8,405 bases of DNA from RGIG8709 sp045537065 (GTDB lineage: Bacteria > Bacillota > Clostridia > Monoglobales > Monoglobaceae): the NCBI GenBank assembly GCA_045537065.1, contig JAZSOT010000021.1:1-8405 (forward strand). Reading direction: 5' to 3'. The notes beneath the pieces were generated by a model that did no database searches, had not been told where the DNA came from, and saw only the letters and a list, made by a program, of their open reading frames with translations. The position numbers were made by a program, and so were the translations under genes. Numbering within the stretch: position 1 is the first letter of the stretch; every line of letters begins with the position of its first letter. Below, one piece after another: positions 1 to 7,016 of the stretch.

Positions 1-137
1 TCGGAAAAATAAAAGTCATAGCGTTTGCATCCCTCTTCTTCTCTTACAGCATCAACAATGCCCTCTTTTTTTAATCTTTCAATATATTCTTCTCTTTTTC
101 CCGGAATACATTTTGATATAACATAAATTGTGTACAT
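1..137 (-). CDS. Antibiotic biosynthesis monooxygenase (ABM)-domain protein, N-terminal part only
   Basis: The gene enters from the left edge, so only the first 45 codons are visible. It starts at ATG 137, preceded 9 nt upstream by a strong GGAG site (147-150). The visible protein begins MYTIYVISKCIPGKREEYIE and continues through a helix to EEEGCKRYDFYFS. A short beta strand, a 'PGKREEY' turn, a helix, then an E-x-GC-x-x-Y segment is the usual opening of the dimeric ferredoxin-like ABM/YgiN family. These small (about 95-105 aa) cytoplasmic proteins are often annotated as putative quinol monooxygenases. Many members have no known substrate, and none can be assigned here. The gene is divergent from the flippase gene, with a 176-nt region carrying a promoter for each. 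The C-terminal half lies outside the window, so whether the gene is intact cannot be judged. Confidence 0.7.
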   Translation of the reverse strand, partial: MYTIYVISKCIPGKREEYIERLKKEGIVDAVREEEGCKRYDFYFS

Positions 138-187
138 AAAAATCCTCTCCTTTAATAATCTGTCAACCTTGTATATTATTTTCTTTC

Positions 188-216
188 ATTATATCAAAAC
201 CTTACAAAAATTTCAA
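188..216 (-). promoter_or_regulatory. Sigma-A-type promoter for the ABM-domain gene
   Basis: Read on the minus strand, TTGAAA (216-211) is followed by a 17-nt spacer and a perfect TATAAT (193-188). TGA directly before the -10 makes it an extended -10. The predicted start near 181 leaves a leader of about 44 nt before ATG 137. Confidence 0.65.
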
Positions 217-231
217 CTTAAACTCACAAAT

Positions 232-260
232 TTGACATATTGGTAAAGATGTGTTAAAAT
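232..260 (+). promoter_or_regulatory. Sigma-A-type promoter for the flippase-mazG operon
   Basis: A perfect TTGACA (232-237), a 17-nt spacer and TAAAAT (255-260), with TGT just before the -10 (extended -10). The predicted start near 267 gives a leader of about 47 nt to the TTG start at 314. It stands back to back with the minus-strand promoter at 188-216. Confidence 0.75.
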
Positions 261-300
261 CTAACTTAATTGGCATATAATTAGAATAGTTAAATAAATT

Positions 301-304
301 GAGG
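301..304 (+). promoter_or_regulatory. Ribosome-binding site that fixes the flippase start at TTG 314
   Basis: GAGG at 301-304 lies 9 nt before TTG 314. The longest frame begins at TTG 299, but that codon has only AT-rich sequence upstream, and GTG 305 abuts the site. TTG 314 is therefore the supported start. Confidence 0.7.
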
Positions 305-313
305 GTGAAAAAT

Positions 314-2044
314 TTGAGTTTAAATAAAAAATCATTTGTTAAGGGTGCACTTATCCTGGCTTCGGCAAATTTAATTGTTAAGCTTATCGGTGCATTTTTC
401 AAAATTCCTCTTTACGAGCTGCTTGGCAAAGAGGGAAGCGGTCACTTTAATGTGGCATATCAGATTTATACCTTTATGTTTATAATTGCAACTGCGGGAT
501 TCCCTATTGCCGTTTCAAAAATGGTTGCAGAGAGCACAGCAAGAGAAGATTTTAAAGAGGCTAAGCGAGTTTTCTCATCCGCCCGTCTTCTTCTTGGAAT
601 AATCGGCATACTGGGAAGTCTTGTTCTTTATGTTTTTGCAGATTCACTAGCGGGCGTTTTAAACAACACGGATGCTGCAATTCCCATTAGGGCGATTTCT
701 CCTGCAGTGTTTTTTGTTGCCCTTGTTTCAAGCTACAGAGGATATTTTCAGGGAAAACAAAATATGTATCCAACCGCCTTTTCAGAGGTTATTGAGGCAG
801 CATTCAAGCTTTTAGTCGGTATTATTTTTGCATTATATTTTATGAGAATGAATATAGACCCAAATCTTTCCATTCCTATAGATTTTCAGACAAAGACTAT
901 TCAGACAAAAACCTTAAGAACAGTTTTTGCCGCATCAGGAGCAATTTTCGGAGTTACCGTCGGAACTCTTTGTTCATTTTTACTTATGCTTTTTGTAAGC
1001 CTTTTTGATAAAAAGCCAAAAATGCTTATCTCCACATCAGGAAAATCAAGTCTTAAAATCATCAAAGAGCTTGTTGCAATTTCCATTCCTATCACTATCG
1101 GGGCTTCGGTTTCATCTCTTACAAGCCTTGTTGACCTTGCAACCATTATGAACAGACTTGTTATTAACCCTGCTGTTTTTGACAGATACGGCTATCTTTT
1201 TGAATACGGAACAGAATTTTTCAAGGATGTTGCCGAAGAAGGTCTTGCTATGGCTGAAATTTTGGAGAAAAAGGCTAACATTCTTTACGGAATGTACACA
1301 GGTCAGGCACAAACAATGTTCAATCTTCCCCTTACAATAGTTGTGGCTCTTGGAATGAGCGTTGTTCCTGCCATTTCTGCATTGGTTGAAAGAAAAGAAC
1401 TTGCCGATGCAAAGAAAACCACAGAAAGTGCACTTCGCCTTACTATGCTTTTTGCACTTCCCTGTGCTATCGGTATGTCAGTTTTATCAAAGGAAATCCT
1501 TTCCCTTTTATACAGCGACTCGGATGCATACCTTCTCTTAAGAAATCTTTCAATAGCCGTTATCTTCGTTTCAATAGTTTCGGTTTCAAACTCTATTCTT
1601 CAGGCTTATGGAAAGGTTTATTATCCTGTTATTAATATGCTTATCGGCGGCGGTGTGAAAGTTATAATGAACTACAACCTGATTCCGATTCTCGGTATTG
1701 ACGGTGCTCCCGTTGCAACCAACATATGTTATTTTGTTATTGCGGTTTTAAACCTTATATGCATTGCCCGTTTTGTTAAGGTTAAGATAAAAATCGGGGA
1801 ACTTTTTATCCGTCCCGGATGTGCTGCCCTTGTTATGGGAGCGGCGGCAGTTTTTCTTTCTGACCTTTTCACAAAGGTTTTAGGTCAGGGAAGAATTACA
1901 ACCCTATTTATCATTGCCTGTGCAGGACTTATTTATGTTATTATGATTTTCCTTTTTGGTGCTGTTTTGGAAGAGGACCTTTTAAACATTCCAAAAGGTG
2001 AAAAGATTATACCTATACTAAAGAAAGCAAATCTTATAAAATAA
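314..2044 (+). CDS. SpoVB/MurJ-like lipid-linked oligosaccharide flippase (MOP/MATE superfamily)
   Basis: A 576-aa polytopic inner-membrane protein with roughly 13-14 hydrophobic segments across its length. The N-terminus (FVKGALILASANLIVKLIG, about residues 8-26) and the segment TAGFPIAVSKMVAES (60-74) are typical of the SpoVB/YtgP/YabM branch of the polysaccharide-flippase family, related to the lipid II flippase MurJ. A central segment LYGMYTGQAQTMFNLP (about residues 322-338), after a longer hydrophilic stretch, is also common in clostridial SpoVB-like proteins. The expected role is moving undecaprenyl-linked wall or polysaccharide precursors across the membrane; the exact substrate cannot be read from sequence. 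Translation starts at TTG 314. mazG follows after 11 nt, the same order as yabM-yabN of Bacillus, so the two are probably co-transcribed. Length and motifs look intact. The family call is firm, but the choice among MurJ, SpoVB and exopolysaccharide flippase is open. Confidence 0.85.
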   Translation: MSLNKKSFVKGALILASANLIVKLIGAFFKIPLYELLGKEGSGHFNVAYQIYTFMFIIATAGFPIAVSKMVAESTAREDFKEAKRVFSSARLLLGIIGILGSLVLYVFADSLAGVLNNTDAAIPIRAISPAVFFVALVSSYRGYFQGKQNMYPTAFSEVIEAAFKLLVGIIFALYFMRMNIDPNLSIPIDFQTKTIQTKTLRTVFAASGAIFGVTVGTLCSFLLMLFVSLFDKKPKMLISTSGKSSLKIIKELVAISIPITIGASVSSLTSLVDLATIMNRLVINPAVFDRYGYLFEYGTEFFKDVAEEGLAMAEILEKKANILYGMYTGQAQTMFNLPLTIVVALGMSVVPAISALVERKELADAKKTTESALRLTMLFALPCAIGMSVLSKEILSLLYSDSDAYLLLRNLSIAVIFVSIVSVSNSILQAYGKVYYPVINMLIGGGVKVIMNYNLIPILGIDGAPVATNICYFVIAVLNLICIARFVKVKIKIGELFIRPGCAALVMGAAAVFLSDLFTKVLGQGRITTLFIIACAGLIYVIMIFLFGAVLEEDLLNIPKGEKIIPILKKANLIK

Positions 2045-2055
2045 GGAGAAACTTT

Positions 2056-2751
2056 ATGGAAACAAATAATAAATATACCTTTCGCGACCTTCTTGACATA
2101 GTTGAGAAACTTCGTATGCCCGGTGGTTGTCCTTGGGATATGGATCAAACTCACCAGAGTATAAAACATAATATTATTGAAGAGGGTTATGAGCTTATTG
2201 AGGCAATTGACGGGGGAGACCCTGAAAAAATTGCAGACGAATCAGGCGACCTTTTGCTTCAGGTTATTTTTCACGCACAGATAGGAAAAGAAGCGGGGGA
2301 ATATAATGTTGATGACTGCATAAACAAAGTTTGCGAAAAGCTTATTCACCGCCATCCACACGTTTTTGCCGGAGACAGCGCAAAAGATGCTGATGAGGTT
2401 CTTGAAAAATGGAACCAGATAAAAAGAGAAGACCGTGGACAGGAAACTGCGGCTATGGAGCTTGCAGGAGTTTCAAAAGGCCTTCCCGCCCTTATGAGAG
2501 CCGAAAAGGTACAGAAGAAGGCAGGAAAAAACGGTTATGTTTTCCCAACGCCATCAGCCACGGCTGAAAGTGTTTCAGGAATGCTAAAAATACTTGACGG
2601 TACAGATGATACAGAAACTGCAGAAAAATATATAGGCAAAATGCTCTTTGAACTTGTTTCTGCAGCAAACGCCCTTGGCGTTGAGCCTGAGCTTGCTCTC
2701 TCAAAGCACATTGACCTTTTTATTAAGGAATTTGAAAAGTTCGAAAAATGA
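2056..2751 (+). CDS. mazG: Nucleoside triphosphate pyrophosphohydrolase MazG
   Basis: A 231-aa cytoplasmic protein that should hydrolyse (d)NTPs to NMPs plus pyrophosphate, removing aberrant nucleotides. The N-terminal domain is classical: LRMPGGCPWDMDQTHQS (19-35), then the metal-binding pattern E42, E43, E46 with E62 and D65 in EEGYELIEA and DESGDLLLQ, then HRHPHVF (98-104) and EKWNQIKRED (117-126). The C-terminal half keeps the LPALMRAEKVQKKA entry (143-156). Its own metal-binding pattern is degraded: where relatives read E-E-x-G-D-L-L-F, this protein reads EKYIGKMLF (190-198), with K195 replacing the Asp, and the preceding E-E-x-x-E helix is ESVSGMLKIL. The site AAGGAG (2043-2048) overlaps the flippase stop codon and lies 7 nt before ATG, which indicates coupled expression. 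Family assignment is secure. Confidence 0.93.
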   Translation: METNNKYTFRDLLDIVEKLRMPGGCPWDMDQTHQSIKHNIIEEGYELIEAIDGGDPEKIADESGDLLLQVIFHAQIGKEAGEYNVDDCINKVCEKLIHRHPHVFAGDSAKDADEVLEKWNQIKREDRGQETAAMELAGVSKGLPALMRAEKVQKKAGKNGYVFPTPSATAESVSGMLKILDGTDDTETAEKYIGKMLFELVSAANALGVEPELALSKHIDLFIKEFEKFEK

Positions 2752-2779
2752 AAGATTTGTAAATATAATGTAAAAGCTA

Positions 2780-2808
2780 TTGCATAATTTTTTAAATTGT
2801 GGTAAACT
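2780..2808 (+). promoter_or_regulatory. Sigma-A-type promoter for yajC
   Basis: TTGCAT (2780-2785), a 17-nt spacer and TAAACT (2803-2808) with TGG before it (extended -10). The predicted start near 2815 gives a short leader containing GGAGG at 2826-2830. No terminator hairpin is visible between the mazG stop and this site, so read-through from mazG is also possible. Confidence 0.55.
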
Positions 2809-2839
2809 AACTGATATAATATTTTGGAGGTATTAACTT

Positions 2840-3244
2840 ATGTTTAATATGTTAACAGTTTATGCAGAACCTGCTCAAAACGCAGCAGCTCAGCAGGCTG
2901 CAGGACCTGCAGCTTTGATTTCAAGCTTTTTCCCGCTTATTTTAATGTTTGTGGTTTTCTGGTTTATTCTAATAAGACCGCAGAGAAAAAAGGAAAAACA
3001 GCTTAGAGCTATGCTTGCCGCATTAAAGGTTGGAGACGAAGTTGCAACTATTGGCGGTATTCATGGTAAAATATTTAAAATTAAAGATGACCTTTTTGTT
3101 CTTGAAACAGGTTCAGGCGCAAACAAGTCATACATTACAGTTGACCGCGGTGCAGTAAGCCGTTTTATAAAGCAGGCTGAAGAAAATAAAAAGCCTACTC
3201 CTATTCCGGGTGCTGAGGAAACCGCAACAAACACTGAAGAATAA
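2840..3244 (+). CDS. yajC: Preprotein translocase accessory subunit YajC
   Basis: A 134-aa single-pass membrane protein, close to the usual YajC length. After a short Ala/Gln-rich N-terminus comes one transmembrane helix (about residues 26-45, ending FVVFWFILI). It is followed directly by the diagnostic RPQRKKEK (46-53) and then the cytoplasmic domain with LKVGDEVATIGGIHGKI (about 62-78). YajC associates with SecDF and the SecYEG translocon at the inner membrane, and its precise role in export is accessory. The start ATG 2840 lies 9 nt after GGAGG. In many bacteria yajC sits beside tgt and secD. Here secD is absent downstream, the next gene is a patatin-like phospholipase, and a hairpin terminator follows the stop at once, so yajC looks like a single-gene unit or the head of an attenuated pair. 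Confidence 0.93.
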   Translation: MFNMLTVYAEPAQNAAAQQAAGPAALISSFFPLILMFVVFWFILIRPQRKKEKQLRAMLAALKVGDEVATIGGIHGKIFKIKDDLFVLETGSGANKSYITVDRGAVSRFIKQAEENKKPTPIPGAEETATNTEE

Positions 3245-3247
3245 TAT

Positions 3248-3282
3248 TGTTGGCTCTGCTTTTTTGCAGAGTCAATATTTTT
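3248..3282 (+). terminator. Hairpin terminator after yajC, just upstream of the patatin gene
   Basis: CTCTGC (3254-3259) pairs with GCAGAG (3266-3271) around a six-T loop. The stem extends outward through 3248-3253 / 3272-3277 with two G-T pairs and ends in TTTTT (3278-3282). The hairpin lies 4 nt after the yajC stop and only 3 nt before the AAAGAGG ribosome site of the next gene. Confidence 0.75.
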
Positions 3283-3294
3283 AAAGAGGTATAT

Positions 3295-4149
3295 ATGAAA
3301 AAAGGATTAGTCTTAGAGGGCGGCGCTATGCGTGGTCTTTTTACAGCAGGAATTATTGATGTTTTAATGGAGAAGAGTATCGAAATTGACGGAATTGTGG
3401 GGGTTTCTGCAGGGGCTGCTTTTGGCTGCAACTATAAATCCCGTCAAACAGGAAGAGCCATCCGTTATAACTTAAAATTCGCAAGAGATATAAGATATTC
3501 CGGACTTTTATCTTTAATCTTTACGGGAAATTATTATAACAAGTGGTTTTGCTATGGCGTAGTTCCGGAAAAGCTTGATATTTTCGACAAAAAAACCTTC
3601 AACGAAAATCCTGTGGAATTTTATGTAGTAGCAACAAATGTTGAAACGGGGGATGCAGTTTATAAAAGACTTGACATCTGCGACGAAGACTGCTTTGAAT
3701 GGATAAGAGCTTCCGCATCAATGCCTCTTGTTTCAAAAATTGTCGAGGTTGGCGGATTTAAGCTTTTAGACGGGGGAATTGCTGATTCAATCCCTCTTAA
3801 GTTTGCAGAAAGAGTCGGCTTTGAAAAAACAATTGTCATTCTCACCCAGCCAAGAGATTATATGAAAAAACCAAATAATCTTGTACCACTTATGAAAAAG
3901 GTTTTTAAAAATTATCCCGACTTTGTATCTACTATGGAAAACCGACACAAGATTTACAACGAAACACTCAACTATATCAGGGAAAAGGAAAAGGAAGGCT
4001 TTATCCTTGTTTTAAGTCCTGACGAGCCGCTCCCCGTAAGCAGAGTTGAGCATTCAAGAAAAAAACTTCTTGCCACATATAAAATTGGCAGAAACGTTGC
4101 ATACAAGAATATAGATAAAATAAAAGAGTTTTTAAAAGAGGAGGTTTAA
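3295..4149 (+). CDS. Patatin-like phospholipase (YjjU-like)
   Basis: A 284-aa protein with the whole patatin catalytic signature. The oxyanion-hole loop is GGAMRG (residues 9-14), the nucleophile elbow is GVSAG with Ser38, and the second dyad residue is Asp159 in LLDGGIADS. Family members are serine acyl hydrolases acting on phospholipids or other lipid esters. There is no signal peptide or membrane span, so the protein should be cytoplasmic or peripheral. The C-terminal part with LSPDEPLPVSRVEHSRKKL resembles the extra domain of the bacterial YjjU group, which supports that subfamily. The frame is open upstream to 3247, but GAGG at 3286-3289 is spaced 5 nt from ATG 3295 and the family's protein begins at MKKGLVLEGGA. 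No separate promoter is evident after the preceding hairpin, so expression may depend on read-through from yajC. Biological substrate unknown. Confidence 0.88.
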   Translation: MKKGLVLEGGAMRGLFTAGIIDVLMEKSIEIDGIVGVSAGAAFGCNYKSRQTGRAIRYNLKFARDIRYSGLLSLIFTGNYYNKWFCYGVVPEKLDIFDKKTFNENPVEFYVVATNVETGDAVYKRLDICDEDCFEWIRASASMPLVSKIVEVGGFKLLDGGIADSIPLKFAERVGFEKTIVILTQPRDYMKKPNNLVPLMKKVFKNYPDFVSTMENRHKIYNETLNYIREKEKEGFILVLSPDEPLPVSRVEHSRKKLLATYKIGRNVAYKNIDKIKEFLKEEV

Positions 4150-4164
4150 AACCTCCTCTTTTTA
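4134..4164. terminator. Bidirectional terminator between patatin and chromate-transporter genes
   Basis: AAAAGAGGAGGTTT (4134-4147) and its exact complement at 4149-4162 form a long inverted repeat with A on the left and T on the right, so it can terminate transcription from either side. It includes the last codons and stop of the patatin gene, and touches the stop of the convergent chromate-transporter gene (4162-4164). Confidence 0.85.
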
Positions 4165-4725
4165 TAGTATAAAGTATCCCGACAATATCCCAATCACTGC
4201 TGAAAGGCAGACAATTATTATGGGGTGAACCTTTTTGAACGCAAAGAAAAGCATCAAAAGCGCGGTTGTCACTGACACATAAAATTCTTTTGTTTCAAAA
4301 ACACTTAATAAAAGTCCCTGAGGAAAGAAAACCGATTTACCGATAGAAAGAACTGCCGCTCCGATAAGCCCCACCACTGCGGGTTTAAGCCCTGACATAG
4401 CACCTTTCACGATTTTATTAGTTTTAAATTTTTCATAAAATCTCGCAACCATTAAGATTATTATAAAGGACGGCATCACAACGCCTAAGGTTGCACAGAT
4501 GCCCCCTAAAACACCGCCCTGATTTGTTCCCACAAAGGTTGCCATATTTATAGCAAATGGTCCCGGGGTGCTTTCGCTCACCGCAATAAAGTCAATAATC
4601 TGCGAAAGACTAAGCCAGCCGTGACCTAAAACCTCGGACTGAATAAGAGGAATCATTGCATATCCACCGCCAAAAGTGAAAAGACCTATTTTAAAAAATG
4701 TTGCAAACAGGGTTAAAAAAATCAT
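4162..4725 (-). CDS. Chromate transporter family half-protein, downstream gene of the pair
   Basis: A 187-aa membrane protein of the short-chain CHR (ChrA) family, made of one CHR domain with about five or six hydrophobic segments. Signature stretches are FKIGLFTFGGGYAMIPLIQ (about residues 11-29) and AVSESTPGPFAINMATFVG (about 48-66). Long ChrA proteins carry two such domains fused. Short ones are encoded in pairs, as with ywrA/ywrB of Bacillus, and are thought to act together. Family members are linked to chromate efflux, but in anaerobes the natural anion may differ, so the substrate is not certain. The gene starts at ATG 4725, overlapping the TGA of the upstream partner (ATGA), with AGGGGG 8 nt upstream inside the partner's coding end. 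This indicates translational coupling. It ends at the shared two-way terminator. Confidence 0.88.
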   Translation of the reverse strand: MIFLTLFATFFKIGLFTFGGGYAMIPLIQSEVLGHGWLSLSQIIDFIAVSESTPGPFAINMATFVGTNQGGVLGGICATLGVVMPSFIIILMVARFYEKFKTNKIVKGAMSGLKPAVVGLIGAAVLSIGKSVFFPQGLLLSVFETKEFYVSVTTALLMLFFAFKKVHPIIIVCLSAVIGILSGYFIL

Positions 4726-5270
4726 TTTTTAAGCCCCCTTTTACCAAAATGCGAGGTCAAAATTCCCAAACCCCCGCACAGGATTATTATAAAAAGCACG
4801 CTCACATCTGTAAATGCGGACAAAACAAATGCGCCGAGCATAATTATAATGCCAACCGTATTTTTTTCCGCTTTTTTAAACATTGTTACGATAGCTTTCA
4901 AAATAAGTGCCACGACCCCTGCTCTTATCCCGAAAAAGGCATAGGCTACTGTTTTGTTATCCTGAAATTCCTTTAAAATATAGGAAATAACAGAAATTAT
5001 CAAAAAGGACGGAAGAGCAACACCTAAAGTTGCCATTGCCGCACCAAAATTTTCTGCAACCTTATACCCTATAAAGGTAGCGGAATTTATAGCAATTGGC
5101 CCTGGAGTTGATTCTGCAATTGCAATAATTTCCAAAATATCATCGTCTGAAACCCATTTGTTTTTTTCCACTGCCTCTCTTTGAATAAGAGGAATCATTG
5201 CATAGCCTCCGCCAAAAGTGAAAAGACCTATTTTAAAAAATGTTGTGAATAGTTTTAAAAGAGTTTTCAT
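4722..5270 (-). CDS. Chromate transporter family half-protein, upstream gene of the pair
   Basis: A 182-aa short-chain CHR membrane protein, paralogous to its downstream partner. It shares FKIGLFTFGGGYAMIPLIQ at the N-terminus and has AIAESTPGPIAINSATFIG in the second conserved block. The most likely product is one subunit of a two-protein anion (chromate-type) exporter. The frame is open to ATG 5282, but no ribosome site precedes that codon. ATG 5270 has GGAGG five nt upstream, and starting there gives an N-terminus that aligns with the partner. No promoter is visible in the 61 nt before the gene, where the rny terminator stands, so transcription may arrive by read-through from rny or from a promoter inside rny. 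Its first 21 conserved codons are almost identical at the DNA level to those of the partner. Confidence 0.88.
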   Translation of the reverse strand: MKTLLKLFTTFFKIGLFTFGGGYAMIPLIQREAVEKNKWVSDDDILEIIAIAESTPGPIAINSATFIGYKVAENFGAAMATLGVALPSFLIISVISYILKEFQDNKTVAYAFFGIRAGVVALILKAIVTMFKKAEKNTVGIIIMLGAFVLSAFTDVSVLFIIILCGGLGILTSHFGKRGLKK

Positions 5271-5286
5271 ATTCCCCTCCATTTAT

Positions 5287-5318
5287 AAAACAGGGAAGCA
5301 TTTTATGCTTCCCTGTTT
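5287..5318 (-). terminator. Hairpin terminator between rny and the chromate-transporter pair
   Basis: AAACAGGGAAGCA (5288-5300) and TGCTTCCCTGTTT (5306-5318) make a perfect 13-bp stem with a 5-nt loop. On the minus strand the stem ends in a GTTTTAT tail. It begins 14 nt after the rny stop and ends about 17 nt before the start of the next gene. Confidence 0.8.
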
Positions 5319-5331
5319 ATTATTTACATTT

Positions 5332-6897
5332 TTATTTAGCGTATTCAACCGCTCTTGTCTCACGAATAACGTTAACCTTAATCTGTCCCGGATATTCAAG
5401 ACTTTCTTCAATTTTCTTAACAATATCTTTCGCAAGAAGAATTGTTGCTTCATCGTTAACATTATCTGGCTTAACCATAATTCTGATTTCACGGCCTGCC
5501 TGAATAGCAAATGAACGTTCAACCCCTTCAAAGGAGTTTGCAATTCCCTCAAGTGCTTCAAGTCTCTTAATATAAGATTCAAGATTTTCGCGTCTTGCAG
5601 CAGGTCTTGCCGCTGAAATTGTGTCTGCTGCCTGAACAAGACAAGCTATGCAGGAGTTCGGTTCAACATCGCCGTGGTGAGCCATAATTGCATGGATAAC
5701 CTTTTCGTTTTCCTTATACTTTCTGGCAACATCAGCACCGATAGTAACGTGTGAACCCTCTATCTCATGGTCAATAGCCTTTCCTATATCATGAAGAAGA
5801 CCTGATCTCTTTGCAAGAGTAATATCCTCGCCAAGCTCTGCAGCCATAAGACCTGCAAGATGAGAAACTTCAATTGCATGTTTTAAAACATTCTGTCCGT
5901 AGCTTGTACGGTATCTGAGACGACCGAGAAGCTTAATAAGTTCAGGATGGAGACCGTGTACCCCTGTTTCAAAGGTAGCTTTTTCACCCTCCTGCTTAAT
6001 AATCGCCTCAACCTCTCGTTTTGATTTTTCAACTGTTTCTTCAATTCTGCCCGGATGAATTCTTCCGTCAACAATAAGCTTTTCAAGAGAAAGTCTTGCG
6101 ATTTCTCTCTTAACCGGGTCAAAGCCCGATAAAATAACTGCTTCGGGAGTATCATCAATAATAAGGTCAATACCTGTCAAAGTTTCTATAGTTCTGATGT
6201 TTCTGCCCTCACGACCAATAATTCTTCCCTTCATTTCATCATTGGGAAGCTGAACAACCGAAACCGTAGTTTCTGCCACATGGTCAGCTGCACATCTTTG
6301 AATTGCCCCTGTGATAATATTCCTTGCCTTTATTTCAGCCTCTTCCTTCGCCTTATCCTCAATACTCTTAACAAGGATAGCGGCATCATGCCTGATTTCA
6401 CTTTCAACCTGTTTGAGAAGCAAGTCTCTTGCCTCTTGAACCGATAACTCAGAAATCTTTTCAAGCTGACTCATCTGAAGCTTTTTAATTCTGTCAACCT
6501 CTTCCTGCTGAGCTTCTGTTTCAGCAATTTTTTTCTGAATCTGCTCTTCTTTCTTTTCGAGAAGCTGAGTTTTTTTGTCGATTGTGTCTTCCTTCTGCTG
6601 GATTCTTCTCTCCTGCCTCTGAATTTCGTTTCGTCTTTCTTTTATTTCTTTTTCAAGCTCTGTTCTTTCTTTATGTATTTCCTCTTTTGCCTCAAGTAGT
6701 CTTTCTTTTTTCGCACTTTCAGCGTTTTTTATTGCTTTTTCCTTTGCTTCTTCAACTATTTTTTGTGCTTCTTCTTCAGCACTGCCAATTTTATTTTCAG
6801 CAATCTTTCTGCGGTATGAATATCCAAATTTGAAACCGATAAAGCTGCATATTATTATAGCTGCAACTGCTATTATTCCTAAAATAATTTCGCCCAA
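5332..6897 (-). CDS. rny: Ribonuclease Y
   Basis: A 521-aa membrane-anchored endoribonuclease, almost exactly the length of Bacillus RNase Y (520). It initiates mRNA decay, cutting single-stranded AU-rich RNA, and organises the degradosome at the membrane. Domains are in the expected order: one N-terminal transmembrane helix (about residues 2-24, GEIILGIIAVAAIIICSFIG); a long charged coiled coil (about 30-195, Glu/Lys/Gln rich); a KH domain with the GxxG loop in RIIGREGRN (about 225-233); and an HD domain with HAIEVSHL (about 340-347) and the metal-binding LLHDIGK (about 367-373, His369-Asp370). The reading frame is open to GTG 6906, but that codon overlaps the ribosome site, so TTG 6897 is the start. 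It stands alone under its own promoter and is followed by a strong terminator. No sign of damage. Confidence 0.96.
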   Translation of the reverse strand: MGEIILGIIAVAAIIICSFIGFKFGYSYRRKIAENKIGSAEEEAQKIVEEAKEKAIKNAESAKKERLLEAKEEIHKERTELEKEIKERRNEIQRQERRIQQKEDTIDKKTQLLEKKEEQIQKKIAETEAQQEEVDRIKKLQMSQLEKISELSVQEARDLLLKQVESEIRHDAAILVKSIEDKAKEEAEIKARNIITGAIQRCAADHVAETTVSVVQLPNDEMKGRIIGREGRNIRTIETLTGIDLIIDDTPEAVILSGFDPVKREIARLSLEKLIVDGRIHPGRIEETVEKSKREVEAIIKQEGEKATFETGVHGLHPELIKLLGRLRYRTSYGQNVLKHAIEVSHLAGLMAAELGEDITLAKRSGLLHDIGKAIDHEIEGSHVTIGADVARKYKENEKVIHAIMAHHGDVEPNSCIACLVQAADTISAARPAARRENLESYIKRLEALEGIANSFEGVERSFAIQAGREIRIMVKPDNVNDEATILLAKDIVKKIEESLEYPGQIKVNVIRETRAVEYAK

Positions 6898-6903
6898 TTC
6901 ACG

Positions 6904-6912
6904 CACCTCCTT
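6904..6912 (-). promoter_or_regulatory. Very strong ribosome-binding site that fixes the rny start at TTG 6897
   Basis: Minus-strand AAGGAGGTG is a full match to the 16S rRNA tail. GGAGG ends at 6906, overlapping the GTG that opens the longest frame, which leaves no room for initiation there. TTG 6897 follows after an ideal 8 nt. Confidence 0.8.
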
Positions 6913-7016
6913 CTAAGTTAGATTTGACGAATTAATATTATTATTTAAAACAAAGAAAATACACATTTAATCAAACATATGCGGCATCTTCAAAATATAC
7001 AAAATACCACAATTTA

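Noticed and set aside
299..313. Flippase start at TTG 299 from the longest frame.
   Set aside because: No ribosome site lies upstream of 299, and the GAGG at 301-304 would then be inside the coding region. TTG 314 fits.
2815..2820. Perfect TATAAT as the -10 of yajC.
   Set aside because: No -35 element stands at proper spacing, and a start there would fall at the ribosome-binding site. TTGCAT-17-TAAACT fits better.
3247..3294. Patatin start at 3247.
   Set aside because: The extra 16 codons encode the yajC terminator hairpin, and the ribosome site and family N-terminus both point to ATG 3295.
5271..5282. Chromate-transporter start at ATG 5282.
   Set aside because: There is no ribosome site before it, and the GGAGG just inside serves ATG 5270, which also aligns with the paralogue.
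6582..6833. Plus-strand 83-codon frame rich in Phe and Leu inside rny.
   Set aside because: It is the mirror of the Glu/Lys-rich coiled coil of RNase Y and has no independent signals.
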